The notes under the pieces: generated by a model
The model's database searches: none
Told to the model about the DNA's origin: nothing
Seen by the model: only the letters and a program-made list of their open reading frames with translations
Source of the DNA: Cryptomeria japonica
Taxonomy: Eukaryota; Streptophyta; Pinopsida; Cupressales; Cupressaceae
Reading direction: 5' to 3'
NCBI RefSeq assembly: GCF_030272615.1
Contig: NC_081406.1
Location: 261,195,386 to 261,259,385, forward strand
DNA: 64,000 nucleotides
In this document: positions 11,791-23,817 of the stretch, piece after piece
Layout of the letters: every line of letters begins with the position of its first letter
Position numbering within the stretch: the stretch's first letter is position 1
Translations under genes and position numbers: made by a program

Positions 11791-12183
11791 ATGTGGGAAA
11801 GAGAGAAGAGTGCGGAGTTTGCCTGCAAAATCTTTCATCTATGGTTTGCTGCATATCGTGTAAACAGTAGCCCAAAAGATTACTACATTTGTATTACACT
11901 GTCAAATGTCATAGTACATATCCCAAATGCTTTGATCGATGCTCATACCCTGTTTCAAAACTTCCCTCATGGCACAGGCTTGAAGGACATTCCAAAAGCT
12001 GTGGGATATAGCTTAATACCTGCGTATTCTTCACGTATCCTGCAAGCATTAAAGCTTTTCAACAACTCCATTTTAGGCGTATGCAAAAAGTTCTTTATGA
12101 AAAAAAATGGAAACATTTTTCATAGCTCATGTGGGGGCTACAGGAGTCAAGCTCTTCATTTATATAGTTTTCATGCTTCTTAA
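11791..12183 (+). pseudogene. possible decayed PPR-like fragment
   Basis: An open frame of 130 codons starting at an ATG. The segment NALIDAHTLF and, about 35 residues later, SLIPAYSSRILQALKLFNN resemble the spacing of plant pentatricopeptide repeats (an ALIDMY-like helix, then an A..G...EAL.LF-like helix). Only one or two degenerate repeats could be present and the rest matches nothing I know. It sits in the leader of element C with no promoter or neighbouring exon visible. It may equally be a chance frame. Confidence 0.25.
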
Positions 12184-12639
12184 TTAGTGGTTTTAGAGTA
12201 GCTTTATTTTTATTCATTAACATAGTTTTTAGATTAGCTTTTTGAAAATGGATTTTTAATTAGTTTTTTTCTAAATAGTCTTTTCTTAATTTATTAAACT
12301 TTGTTTTTAGATTAATTTTTTTAAATGGTTTTTTAGATAGTCTTTTAGAATAGATTTTTTTAGTTTCTTAAAATAGTTTTTAAATTAGTATTTTTTTTAA
12401 AGTAGTTTTTTAATTTGGATTTTTAAGTTCAAATTTAATTTTGGTTTTTTTAGTTTGATTAAATTAGTGATTTTGACTTTAGAAACTAATTTTGGGCTTA
12501 CATCTTGTGTATGACATCAAAGAGCATTTTTATAACAATTTGTTGTGTAGGTGTTGGAGACTTTGATTTTGCAATATTTTTCTCTAACATGTTTTAAATG
12601 GTGTAAATTGATCAACCCTAGGATAGATTTTTTTTATTT

Positions 12640-12990
12640 TGCGCAACAAATGGTTTAAAACGAACATTCACATTGTTATCTTGGTTTAAAATGAACATTC
12701 ACATCGTCTCATTTTGGTGCAACAATTTGGTTTAAAATGAGCAATCACTTTGCAATCTTGGTTTAAAAAGAACAATCAATTTGTCATTTTGGGATTTAAA
12801 AAGAACTCACACTTTTATCTTGCAAGTGGTAAAAAGAACACGACGCTTTTCATTTCAAGCAAATGAAGTTGTCGATTTTATGCTTTCATACAAATGGTAA
12901 AAAGAACAACTCATTTTGCGATGTTGGCATAAAAAGAATCTTCATGCGTGATTAACAACTACAAAATCACATTTTTTTTATGAAGGAATA
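12640..12990. repeat. degenerate tandem repeat, ggtttaaaa-gaac unit
   Basis: The phrase tggtttaaaa.gaaca or tggtaaaaagaac recurs about eight times at roughly 35-60 base spacing, separated by cattttg/atcttg words. The array decays toward the right. It is non-coding leader-like sequence, and no function is assigned. Confidence 0.65.
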
Positions 12991-14499
12991 AAAAGAACAA
13001 GTGTCTTTTGTGACAGGCATGCTTGTGCAAAATTTGTAGAGTGGACCTGCCTCTAACACACAGTATCCTCTCCCTTAGCTCTCGTGGTCCTAGGTTCAAG
13101 AGAAAAGTGTTAGTAACACTCGAAATTTTTCTTTTTTTAAGAGAGGCTTGCCAAGGGACACATACACCCTTGGGACCATCTTGAGCGGTAAATCCTTTGA
13201 GCCACTATAGAAATCAAGTGAGAGCTAAAGTTGTAGCCTTATGTGTATATGTTCCTATAGTATAACTTGTCGAAAGGACATATGGGCCCCACCGTGAGTT
13301 ACTAGGCTCTTAAGTGAGTCGCTACAGAATGAAGTTACATATAAAGACATTGAACATTACTAGACACCTCTTATTTTAGAAGCCCACCCATTCTATTGAT
13401 TGAGAAAATTTGTGAAAAGTTCAGTGCAAGAGCATAGAAGATTTTGCTCCTAAGATACTCACCATACATATTTCCTTGAGTAGAAACATGACTTTTTGAA
13501 AAGCTACTTGTAGCTTGATGAAAGTGGTGACTCCCCCATCATAGGGACCAGCTATCTATTATGTTCGTGCAAGGCTTAGTATATCACATCTTTACCTACC
13601 ATGACGAGACACATAAGGTATGTAGTACTAAAGTCAAATAAATATCAAGTTGTGGGATGAAAATATCGCAACTGGCTATTACCTTAGGGATAAAAAGTGT
13701 TTGAGTTGTCTTCATCTCATTTCATACCGATGAAAATTTGGGCCGACTTTAGACCTAAGAACATACACACAATATCGGGGTCAAAAAATTCATGATTGGG
13801 TTGATTTAGACCCACACCTTTTGTGCCATTTTTGAAAAAGGCAAGAATATGTGCTTGTGTGCTTGACGTGTTTTCCTGTCAAACGAATCAAACATTTGGA
13901 ACAAGTTACACCCCCACAATGATCTAAAACAAACATAAGAAAACATTCTTGAAAGAGCCATCAATGCTTTGTGTTTGGAAATCTCTCAAATGTGCTAAGA
14001 AGTCAATTTATCGAAAAACAAAAAAGAAGCAAAGTAAAAAGAAAATCCAAAAGAGAAGAAGTTTCTTGTACCAAAAATGTAAATTGTTATTAAAACGTGA
14101 CACCTTCATCCATCGATATCACCATTTTAGTCACGGTTTTACTGATGACTTTGAATTAGAACCACTCGCATCACAAGATTTCTTACAAAGAAGAGCTTTA
14201 TCATATAAACACAATCACGGTCAACGCATTCATCCATCATACATTCCCTAACCTGCAATCACCTATTAAAGATTCAAAGTTTACATCTTCCAAAATCATA
14301 TCTTCCATATCTTTTCAATCTCATCCTTTCCATAAATAATTTCAAATTCACATATCTTCCATACTTCATCTTTTCAAATCATTTTCTCAATTCACAAAAC
14401 CTTCCATATTTCATCTTCTATATCTTTATCATTTTTTTTACACATATCATCCACGTCTCATCATTTCCATAAATTATTTTCCAAATCATCAAATTCCTA

Positions 14500-14955
14500 G
14501 GTATGTGCAAGATCATGGGGGGCCAAAAAGTGGCAATGGAGAAAAAAATGCGTTTTAAACTTTTCCAAACATGCCAAAATCCGCTTTGACTTTTTATTTG
14601 GGTCGGCCAAAATTTGAATTTGGTTTGGTAATACCAAACCATATCGGATATTACCATATCGGATATTCATTAATATTGGATATCCGATTTGTGATGTCAT
14701 ACTTTTTCAAATCGGATATCCGTTTTTCTCAACATAAAAAGTATAGTTTAGTATAATGGGCATAACTTTTGCGTTTCTCATCGAAATTTTGATTTTTTAC
14801 AAGCGTTGGAAAGTTAATTAAGAGACCTATCAAATGGATAAGGTATGCTATGATATTATAGACCAAAAATTAATTATAATCACTTGAAGTTAGTACTTCA
14901 ATTTTAAAACTTTAAATACTCACAAATTTTGCATACAAAGTCTCATTTTTTTCCA
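14500..14955. repeat. left terminal inverted repeat of element E
   Basis: The start ggtatgtgcaagatcatgg is the inverted counterpart of ccatgatcctgcacatacc at 52557-52575. Homology continues inward: atccgttttt and gggcataacttttg at 14700-14775 pair with the reverse complement of 51640-51710, and gattttttaca.gcgttgg at 14791-14810 pairs with 51590-51620. The right copy is longer because it holds about 500 bases more between the end and this block. Short frames here are chance frames. Confidence 0.6.
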
Positions 14956-15306
14956 ATCACCTCCTTTATCTATCACTTGTTTATCTATACTTATATAGAT
15001 ATATTTTATATATCTCTTTGTTCTCTACTTATGTCACTTATTTTCTCATCCCATCTAGATAAATAAATTCTCAAGTTAGATGCATCTCTGCATATATCTC
15101 CATCTTTCTATTCCCATCTCTCCCTCTCCCACTCCATCATTGTCACTCCTTATTTCTATATTTCTCTCTAATAATCTTTCTTCTCTCTATTTATCTCCCT
15201 GCTCTACATTATCCTACCTATACTTATATATTACTTGTCTCTATCACCTCCTTTCTCTCCCTATCTTGTCCCCTCTATCTTGTCCCCTCTATCTCTATAT
15301 CCCTAT
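14956..15306. repeat. pyrimidine-rich tract inside element E, left of F
   Basis: The plus strand is almost all C and T with tatctat/ctctc words. It continues on the other side of element F at 33077, consistent with one tract split by the insertion. The frame at 15080-15334 is low-complexity Ser/Leu/Ile sequence and not a gene. Confidence 0.75.
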
Positions 15307-15950
15307 CACTAATATGTTTTGCCTAAAATTTTGACAGAGGTTTCCGACGAAGAAGGTATATTGTGATCAAATTTGATTTTTTATTGAAAAAATGCTTGAT
15401 TTCGTTGGAATTTCGATGACAATGCAACATTTGGTTTTGATGGAGAAGGAATTGGCAATGACATTTTGGTTTTTTAAGAAAAAGTGCCCGCGTTCGTCGA
15501 AAATCTGACGACAGTGTGCATTAATTAAAAAAAAAAAGAAAATACCAAGTCATTTCATAAATCCCGGGTCTTCGTCCGTCGACCTCTACCATTACTTCGT
15601 CCTACCTCTTCCTCCCGCCTCTGTAGGGAACTGGACATGGAATAAAGTGGTGCTGGAGGAGCAGCTATACCAGGATACCAGGTGACGAGAAACTTTCCTA
15701 CAACTTCATTATGGTAGAAATTTTGTTATGTTTTTTATTTGTTTTTGTGTTTTGTTAGGAATTTTGTTAGGGAATTTGTTATGTTTTTGTTTTTGTGTTT
15801 TGTTAGGGTTCCCTAAGAGCCTCCCTCCCTTCAACTGAACTGTCCAGAACCTAACTTGCTCACTCAGGGGTGAACTACCTCCATCCTTTGGACCGGCTTC
15901 AATCCCTCTTCCTCAGGATGGAGCGTAACAATTGTGGATCAATCCTCCGA

Positions 15951-16745
15951 CTAGAAAAAAATCAGATGGAATAGATCTTCTTCCACCATAGAATAGTAGG
16001 GGCATACAATAGTAGGGGCCTCGACATAACTCCTCTCTCCATTTATCATTGTTCTCGCAGACATGACTATAGAAGCGACCAACCCTCTAACCTGCAGAAG
16101 ATTTCGATGTTGAAGGTGACCAAGTCTGAAGATCTTTTCTATGAATTCCTTAACCCCATCATTTGTTTCTCTCGGAATACATTTCACCGCTACCTAGATT
16201 CCGTTTGTGGGAAGAACTCCTCTATAGACTTGGCTGAAGCCTCCGGATCCCAAAAGTTATTCATCTCCGAAGCCCTTGGTTGCAATATGTAGTTATTTAT
16301 ACTTAAACTTGTGAGGCCAATACTCCTCTTCCCATTCTTCAATGATATCTATATACTGGTTTCTCTTCAACTGGCCAAGTGATGCTCCTACCACTACGAG
16401 GAGAATGAGGACGACACAAGTTGTGCTTATGCCAGCTATAAGTGTGGTGTTTGAGCTCTTGGATTTTTTGTGCATAAAGGATGGAAGACTAGATGTATTC
16501 AGGGACGGGGCGGTTCCGTTTGTAGTAAAGCTCCATGTCAGGATGTAGTTCTCTTCATAAATGACTCCCGTAGCTGCAGAGTAACCAACATACATTTCAT
16601 CTTTGAGAATGTTGGACAGGGATATATTTTTCATAGATAACAATGTTTTTTTGGGTGACACCGCACATTGAATGAAGGTTATCCCAGAATCTGAAGCAGT
16701 GAAGTTGAGCCTCCATTTGGAATGGGGAACCCCTGCAAGGAGAGG
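15951..16745 (-). pseudogene. L-type lectin receptor kinase pseudogene fragment
   Basis: The minus strand encodes the end of a legume-lectin domain (DEMYVGYSAATG and YILTWSF near 16530-16600), a Ser/Thr/Lys-rich linker, one hydrophobic membrane segment (TTLIAGISTTCVVLILLVVV, about 16380-16440), a juxtamembrane EEWEEEYWPHKFKYK block, a glycine loop GSGGFSQVYRG, the VAVK lysine motif, and helix C. It breaks off at 15951 after the HRNLLQ region, so the catalytic loop and activation segment are missing. All of this lies in one frame but carries three in-frame stops (TAA at 16293-16295, a second TAA, and a TAG before VAVK). Intact relatives are plasma-membrane receptor kinases; this copy cannot make one. 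It is probably captured cargo of element F. Confidence 0.85.
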
Positions 16746-16979
16746 TGTTAGTTGTTCCTTACAGCTTCCCTTCGTCCGACAAAGGCAACAAAGAAAGCAA
16801 CCTCGGTGATAGATCCATCTCGTGACCCTGTGGGCAACTACTACTATAGTTGTCCTTCACTGCTCTATGCTTTGATATCTTCTACTACTCAAATTGAGGT
16901 GAATATGTACAAATTGAGGTGATATCCTTGCTGCAGAACTGTCAGAGCAGTGTGTAGTGATCGAGTGCTATTTTTTGTC

Positions 16980-17340
16980 GGTGTTTTGGAAGGGAGTATA
17001 AGTGTACCGTTAGGAAGGTGGTATAAAATGGTGAAAGATGATAAGATAGGGAGGTAAGTGATGAAGGATGTAATGGTGAAAGAGTAAGTTAGGATATGTT
17101 AGGGGTTTGGAAGGTAGGAAAGTGAATGGGGGGAGATAAATTAAGGATGTGAAGGATGGAATGGGATTAGGTAGGTGAAGTAAAAGTAAGTGTGTATGAG
17201 GTTAAGGTTTAGGATAGGATGTAGGAAAGTGGCGGAGGTTAAGATAGGGGATATGAAAGGTAGATGGAAGGTAATAATGATAGGAAGTGAGGTAAAGGTT
17301 ATGAGGTATGGGCTATAAAATAGGGTGTAGGAGATGGAAG
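16980..17340. repeat. purine-rich low-complexity tract
   Basis: The plus strand is dominated by A and G with recurring aggaaagtg, ggatg and gtgaagg words, without a clean period. The minus-strand frame across 17141-17527 partly runs through this tract and its Ser/Thr/Ile/Pro composition comes from it, so I do not call it a gene. Confidence 0.65.
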
Positions 17341-20300
17341 GAAGGGTCATATCACTTTGATAGTTTTCACCAAGATGAGTATCCCAATTATGGACCTCAA
17401 ATCTTACAAGTAATGAGGATCTACTTGTAGTAGAGGAGCATATACTTGCATCTTGGGAGCTTATTAGGAATTTGCCTTGAATTTGGGAAATACACATAGA
17501 GGAAATAGAATATTGATGAATACACATTACCTAGCCTTATCATGCATAAATACAAGAGGTATAGACTATAGCAAGCACATATCATGAGCCAAAGGATCAT
17601 ATTCGAGAGTTGCTTCATCTCAATCCTCTACATTTTTAAGATCCACAAATGGTTGAGGTTAAGTCTTGGTTACTTAGCTTGGACTTATGCTTTGGGTTGC
17701 ATCTATACGTGAGCAACTTAAAGGCATAATTTTCAATGCAATTTTTGAGAGGACTTGATTCCACCTTGCGGTAGTGGGAGGATAAAATGCACCAACTCAC
17801 TCCAGATACCATTTTGGAGTGCTTCAAAGTGTGTTCTATTTCAAAATATTTTTGACAGAGATGCATAGATGAGTTTCACAATTTACATAATAAGGTTTAA
17901 TAGTGGCTCAACATGAGAGTTAGTTTTTGGAGTTCTTGTAGTTTGTATATTACATTCAAGACAAGTTACTTGTCAATTATTTCATTACGGGGTGGAAAGC
18001 CCAAAATTTTAGTTTTCCTACACATGGCCAATCCAAATGACTTTAGGGTTGCTATGGCAAAGTCTCTTATGGAAAAGGAGGTACATGGGAGGACACAAGA
18101 GGCATGAGAGAAGTTTGTAACCATCTATGGAAAAGTCTCTCATTTTAGGTATGAGAGACTATAGGCTATCAAGCTAGGCCTTCTATGACTCAACAACCTT
18201 TTAGGGGAGAATCTAGTGTTTTTAGTAATTAGGATCTTCTAATTATGGTGGGGCCTAGCCAACATAGGGTTATATGAGAGGCACATGTCATGTATATGTA
18301 AGTATGAAACAGAGAGTGCCCACAAGGTTTTAGAGTAGGTGGGCACCATCCTAGGATGTCAAAGTAGATAGTTGATATGTGGGTATTTACCCTCCCAACC
18401 ACTCAACATATACCACCATGGGTCTTTAACCTCCCAAACACACAAAGGTCAAAGGAATATTCACTACTGCAACACTCACTTTTTGTGACAGTCTCAAGCA
18501 CTTAGCTAGGACAGTCACTCCTTTCGTGGCCATTCTTCTTCACACAACACTCTCTAACATTAATTATGATGATAGTGTACCTCCTTAAACCTTCCACCAA
18601 CACCTAACTCAATACCAAACTCTTTCCCAATCTCGCTAATGGACTAATTAACTCAACTCACTATGAAATTGTGACGGTCAATGCAAGGTTTAGGACAGTA
18701 GTAATTAGGATCTTCTAATTATTGTGGGGCCTAGCCAACATAGGTTTATATGAGACAGGGGTAAGTTCAATAGTGATTTCTCCTTCAATTCTTGATGAAT
18801 TCTTGATTGCCTGTTCACTTGGAATTGAATTTATTTTATAATTAAGAAATGAAATATTTGGTCAGATGCCTCAAATAAATGTGGTCTAATGAAATGCTAT
18901 GATTGCAGGATATGCACAAACAATGTTTGTTGAAATGGATTTACAAAATTCCAACGAAATCTGATCGGTGGGTATAAAGTCAGACCCTACAATGGCTAGC
19001 AACCTTTACCCTCTACAACCTTTGCCAGCATTCTTCCTGTCTGTGTGAAAATGAGAGCTTGATAGCATTCTTTCACTTTTAGCTAGCTAAATTTTTCAAG
19101 AATTTTATCTCTAGATTTAATATTTCTTTTCTTGCATGAATCTATTAATTTTGAGATAACAGATCTTGCCTTCATGAATTGATCCTAGTGTATCCCTTTA
19201 ACCCTGATTAATTTATTTAGAGTGTTTAGTTCCATTTTAATTCTTTCTTTTACAATTAAATATTATTAAAAATTTTTATTATTGTTCCAAATTTTATGGA
19301 TATTTAGGAGACACAAATAAAATACAAATGTAATCATTCCATATTTTTGTAGGAGATATTGGAATGAGACTAATAGGAAGAGTAGTAAACATGATTCACA
19401 ATGAGCACTTTAGAGTAAATCTAAACATTATAAGGAAGATTATCTTGGAAAAATAGAAGCGTAACTTATTTTCCAATATGCAAGATTATTACTTGGGAAA
19501 GAATCTTGAAAGATGATTGAAAAGATTCCTTGAGCTAACATTGTCTCACTTGTCCAAAATTATGAGGAAGGATTCATTAATGAAATGGTCATTAACAAGA
19601 TGGAGAGAATAATAATTAGGAAGAGATAGATTTCACATGCTACTAGGTGACTAGATTGGAGAGAAACTAGAGTCAAATCATTTAGCTTGGCCATGACACA
19701 GAGTCTTAGAATAGATGCCAACCTTGGTGAATGGAATGAAAATCCCAAACAATTAATGAATGGTGAGACAAGTAGAGGCATCTATAAATTTTGTTTTGAA
19801 TAAAATAAAGAAAAAATGAGACTAAAACCAAGGGAAATGCACATGGAAAGGATAAAGGGTTATTTCTATGAATAATCATCCCACTCCATGCCTTCTTAGA
19901 TATGAATAATATTTTAAAGGGAATTATGGATTTTAATGAATCGTATTTTCTTTGCTTTAATAATAAATTGAAATAAATGATAGATATGCAATGCAAAAAC
20001 CTTGATTATGATTTTGAGTGATTTAGGACTACAAAATTTTTACTAGACCATGCATCTTGGTACTTCTTAATTTTAGAAGCTCACTCCTCTAATGTTTGAT
20101 AAGATATATATGAATGATTGACCTTAAACTACATGTTTTTAAAGATGAAGGTGCATTCGAGGTTTAGATGATCTTCCATGACCAAGTCAAAGGAAAGTGA
20201 TATAAACCTATTTTAAAAATTATATTATCATTATACTCAAGCCATTTGGAAAAAAAAAAAAAAATCCTATCTCTTAACTATTTTTCTCAAACCTAGCATT

Positions 20301-21084
20301 TTGTTTGCCCATGTGAGTGCTCCATTCCTAGAACTAATAAATAAAGAGTGTATTCATGTAGATAAATGAATTAAAATCAATTTGTGATAGTAAACATTCA
20401 CATAGCATGTATAATTAATTTATTTTTGATGGAATTTTAAATGTAATAAATTATCTCCTATAGTTATCTCCTAAAGGTGGGGCAATTAGGTCCATATATG
20501 ATGAAAATTAAAATAAATAGTTTGAAGATAATATTAGTTACCTAAAGGATATTCCACTTGATTATTTGGTATATCATAACTATTTTGACAAATTTTGAAA
20601 CCATTAGAGGTACCTTTTGCTTCTGTAGATGAGGCATTCATTCATGTTGAAGTTGTGATAGCTTATTTGCCTCTTTATAGACAACAAATTATCCATATGA
20701 ATTATCATATATACTTGTAACCTCCATCCCAAACCACCTATTTCACTCTTCTTCCTTTGTGTACCTCTTTTATTCTTCCATTACCTCTTTGCTTACCTAA
20801 ATTCAATCCAAAACATAGTTTCTTATGCCATTTGCTTTGTTCTATGTAGTCAAACGCGGGAACAATGTTTGAATTCAAATGCTAACGGTGATTGTCTTTT
20901 TAACAAAAACAAATAGGAAGGGACGTTAAGGGAAGGAATGGGCCCACATCACACCTAAGTAGTCAAAGCTTAGTATGTGTTGTTTAAGGCTGACCCCTTA
21001 AGACATCATAATTGATTGCCTCTTCACTCCTAAGACCTTCAAAAGTCTCTAATGGCTTCATTGAGTCCTTTGGTCTTCCAAATG
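17341..21084. other. element F interior, no recognised gene
   Basis: AT-rich sequence with only short chance frames. A block of about 57 bases (ggatcttctaattat and gtggggcctagccaacatag) is repeated directly at 18219-18276 and 18700-18757. At 18774-18850 lies a fragment also found beside the two DRM pieces at 21100 and 21880 (gattgcctgttcacttggaa), so one repeat family is scattered here. Minus-strand frames near 17636-17866 and 19560-19996 match nothing I recognise. The stretch 20000-21050 shows nothing beyond AT-rich DNA and short homopolymers. Confidence 0.5.
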
Positions 21085-21523
21085 CACCTGCACCAACTTG
21101 AATTCTCCTTCAATGCTTGATTGCCTGTTCACTTGGAATTGAATTAATTTTATAATTAAGAGATCACTTGAATTGTATGTAGACCCCTTCAAATGACAGG
21201 GTAGGCTTCCTTTTATACCTAATATATGTCTTGAAAGCATTATCTTGATGACTTTAAATTAAAGTACTTTCTCTTCTATATGGTATTGGTGGAGTAGAGG
21301 TTGCATTGCATCGTCCTAGGATACATATTTCCACAGATACAACACAAGTTAAATGTATCCCAAGTCGATGCAAAGCAACCTCTGCTCCAAAGATCACCGA
21401 AAAATAGAGAAAGAACTTTAATTTAATGCCATCAGGATAAAAGTCTTTAATCAAGACAGATAAATGGTATGCAACTGGATCTATTTGGAATGCATTACCC
21501 AAACACCGCAATCGATCAATCAC
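21085..21523 (-). pseudogene. DRM-type DNA methyltransferase fragment, copy 1
   Basis: The minus strand from 21523 reads DRLRCLGNAFQIDPVAYHLS, then DFYPDGIK, then GAEVALHRLGIHLTCVVSVE. These match the part of plant DRM cytosine-5 methyltransferases where the permuted order joins the target-recognition end to motif I, the S-adenosylmethionine site. The usual FSGIGG of motif I appears degraded (FSVIFG), so binding would be lost. The frame runs into unrelated residues after the VSVE block, which may be an exon end. Family members maintain and establish RNA-directed DNA methylation; this piece lacks the catalytic PC motif and is not functional. Confidence 0.8.
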
Positions 21524-21879
21524 CTTTGAAAAGAAAGTGGTATGATGAAATATTTAGGCATAAAATAGATGAAATGCACTCCATACTACCGTTGCACAAT
21601 ATTTCGGTCGATAATATTTTTTAAATAGTAAAGGAAGGTGTATGGAACAACCAAATTCTTATCATTATAAACAATGAATATTTTAAGATCCTTTTATGAT
21701 GTGTAAGTTGAGAATATTTTATCAAAGGTCCCTAAATGAATACATTTTAAACTGATTTTAATATACCTTGAAGTGTGCAATATGGAAGGTTTGTTTTCTT
21801 ACTCTCCTGCCCATTTCTTAATTTAAAAGATGATATCTTTATTAAATATCTCCTCTATTAAATACTTTATTAACTTGAT

Positions 21880-22243
21880 TTCTCCTTCAATTCTTGATGA
21901 ATGCTTGATTGCCTGTTCACTTGGAATTGAATTGATTTTATAATTAAGAGATCACTTGAATTATAGGTAAACCCCTTCAAATGATAGGGTAGGCTTCCTT
22001 TTATACCTAATATAGGTCTTGAAAGCATTTTATCCTGATGGCTTTAAATTAAAGTACTTTCTCTTCTATCTGGTATTGGTGTAGTAGAGCTTGCCTTGCA
22101 TCGTCCTAGGATACATATTTCCACAGATACAACACAAGTTAAATGTATCCCAAGTCGATGCAAAGCAACCTTTGCTCCAGAGATCACCAGAAACTAGAGA
22201 AAGAACTTTAATTTAATGCCATCAGGATAAAAGGTTTTCAAGA
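21880..22243 (-). pseudogene. DRM-type DNA methyltransferase fragment, copy 2
   Basis: This is a direct duplicate, more than 90% identical by eye, of 21100-21460. It contains the same minus-strand exon piece around GAEVALHRLG plus the same flank (gattgcctgttcacttggaa, gggtaggcttccttttatac). It breaks off at about 22243, before the DRLRCLGN block present in copy 1. The roughly 780-base spacing and shared flanks point to a tandem segmental duplication within element F, not two captures. Confidence 0.75.
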
Positions 22244-22665
22244 CAAATAAAATTTGAGTTTGATTATCATCATTTACTTTGCCAAATTCTTCACACGTAA
22301 CTCCTGAATCAATTTCCTACTCACAAGAATTTTATTAAGTCTCAAATATAGGGAAACAAAAGGCTTCAAATAGAAAACTTCTACATGCAACTAAATCCAT
22401 TGACTAATCAGAAGAACAAAATTAAGAAACGGTTTGATCATCTGAGAGATGTTGTAGACTTGCAACTCACCAGCTACTTAGTTTTTGCGGGTAAGAATTT
22501 TTTTTGTTTTGGTTATGGTTGTGGTGTTTATAGCGAGACATTTACAAATTTATATCTATTTTCACTATTTAATGGTTTATGGGTTTGTAATGGTAATTTA
22601 ATATTCTTTCATATTTTTGTATATATTCATTATAATAGCCTATTATATTGATTTGTTCTATTATG

Positions 22666-23776
22666 GATAATGGTGTGGGTCAGACGGCTTTGCCGTCGGT
22701 GCATGAAAGCATTGAACGAGTTCTACTTTTAAAAATTACATGAAACATTTTTAATTTATTTGATTAAGTGTTATTTGCAAAAAATGATTATCAATGATGT
22801 TTCCTTTCTCCAAGAATTGTCTAGGATATTTCCGTCAGATAATATGTAACATCGAATGACTAAATCTTTTCTTTACAAATGCTTATTTTATTTAATTATT
22901 ATCTCAACGTGAATTAAAATTTATATTTGTACGGAAGCATAACATACAAGCTGAAGAGTCATGTGCAAGCAAATTTCCTAAAAGAAAGCAAGCAAGCATT
23001 ATCTTGAATGACATGGAAACAAGTTCATCAACTACCTAGAAGAGAGCAATTAGAGAATGGTAGAGGAAAATGTTTAAGGGTGATAAATAGATAGAGAGTA
23101 TGCAATACAAACAAACAATGTTTGGAGTGTCTGATGTGACGTCTCTAATTTATGTACGGAGGGACTAACTAATTTTGGAGTTCCTGCGAAACCTATTGGG
23201 CCACGCTTGGAGGAAATCAATGTGTTTAGGCAAGGAGCACCTTTTTTCTATTATGAGAATGATTCTTTTGCACCGAGGGATATTTGGAAGTCAATATATA
23301 AAAATTTCTATAGTGTGGAACCAGAGTTGGCGGACTCGAAGTAATTTTCAGCTTTCAGAAGACCAAAAGGTTATGTACACAATCTCCCAATAGAAGGGCG
23401 ATTTCAAGCATTAACTCTCCCCCCCATGACTATTCAGGAAGCACTTCCTCAGACAAAGGACTATTGGCCCCCATGGGATCAAAGAAAAAAATTGAAGCAT
23501 AGACTCTAGACGATGTGGTGGTGTCCTTCGTGAAGAACTCTGCACTTTAATTGAAAATTCACGAGGGAAACTGCAAGATAGTGAAGAGAAATACAATCTT
23601 GAAAAGTGGGAAGAATGGATCTTGGTTTGGGTGGGGCCAAGTCAGGTGGCTCCTCTAGAGGTTGATGAGATAGAAATCATATTAGGATTTGAAAAAGATC
23701 ACACTCGTGGAATTTCGTGTGCGAGTGATCGATTGTGGTGTTTGGGTAATGCATTCCAAATAGATATAGTTGTATG
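22666..23776. repeat. left arm of the DRM inverted repeat
   Basis: About 1.1 kb that is the reverse complement of 23818-24612 joined to 32432-32751, the right arm having been split by element G. Outer ends pair as ataatg-tgtgggtca (22667-22680) with ttgacccacattat (32737-32750). Inner ends pair across tttgggtaatgcattccaaa. A spacer of about 40 bases (23777-23817) separates the arms. Identity is above 90% by eye over most of the length. Confidence 0.85.
23175..23776 (+). pseudogene. DRM methyltransferase fragment, left arm (plus strand)
   Basis: Reading plus-strand frames around breaks gives RNLLGH, FFYYENDSFAPRDIW, NFYSVEPELADSK, GYVHNLPIEGRF, TLPPMTIQEALPQTKDYWPP, then WILVWVGPSQVAPLEVDEIE, ILGFEKDHTRGIS and DRLWCLGNAFQI. 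That order matches the first half of the rearranged DRM catalytic region, including the DHTRG and LGN-FQ blocks. There are in-frame stops after ADSK and after the KLKHRL segment and at least one frameshift, so it is a pseudogene. It ends at the palindrome centre. The strand is opposite to the other DRM pieces because of the inversion. Confidence 0.85.
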
Positions 23777-23817
23777 CCATTAGGATAAAAGTCTTCAATC
23801 AAGAGATTACCCTTTTG

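Larger units (their letters stand above)
11447..14499 (+). mobile_element. element C leader region, between insertions D and E
   Basis: This 3-kb stretch lies between element D and element E and, on the nesting model, is leader of C. A block around cacctg-aaattgtattt is duplicated at 11548-11610 and 11692-11750. From 12190 to 12480 the sequence is a T-rich series of ttttagatta-like words. From 12640 to 12990 it carries degenerate tandem repeats of ggtttaaaa.gaac. The stretch 13000-13950 shows no gene. A lysine-rich frame at 13949-14251 is unsupported by any homology I recognise. From 14256 to 14499 the words ttccata and ttcaaatcat recur, as they do at 52576-53170. Confidence 0.5.

Noticed and set aside
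13020-13130. tRNA gene or tRNA-derived SINE suggested by ggtcctaggttcaag
   Set aside because: A T-loop-like phrase is present, but no acceptor stem, anticodon arm or convincing A box could be found.
13949-14251. 100-codon lysine-rich frame as a gene
   Set aside because: Short, adenine-rich, no domain, and no promoter or neighbour supports it.
18464-18520. A second CACTA end (cactactgcaacactcac)
   Set aside because: No inverted partner or 3-bp duplication was found, and it differs from the ends at 15307 and 33076.
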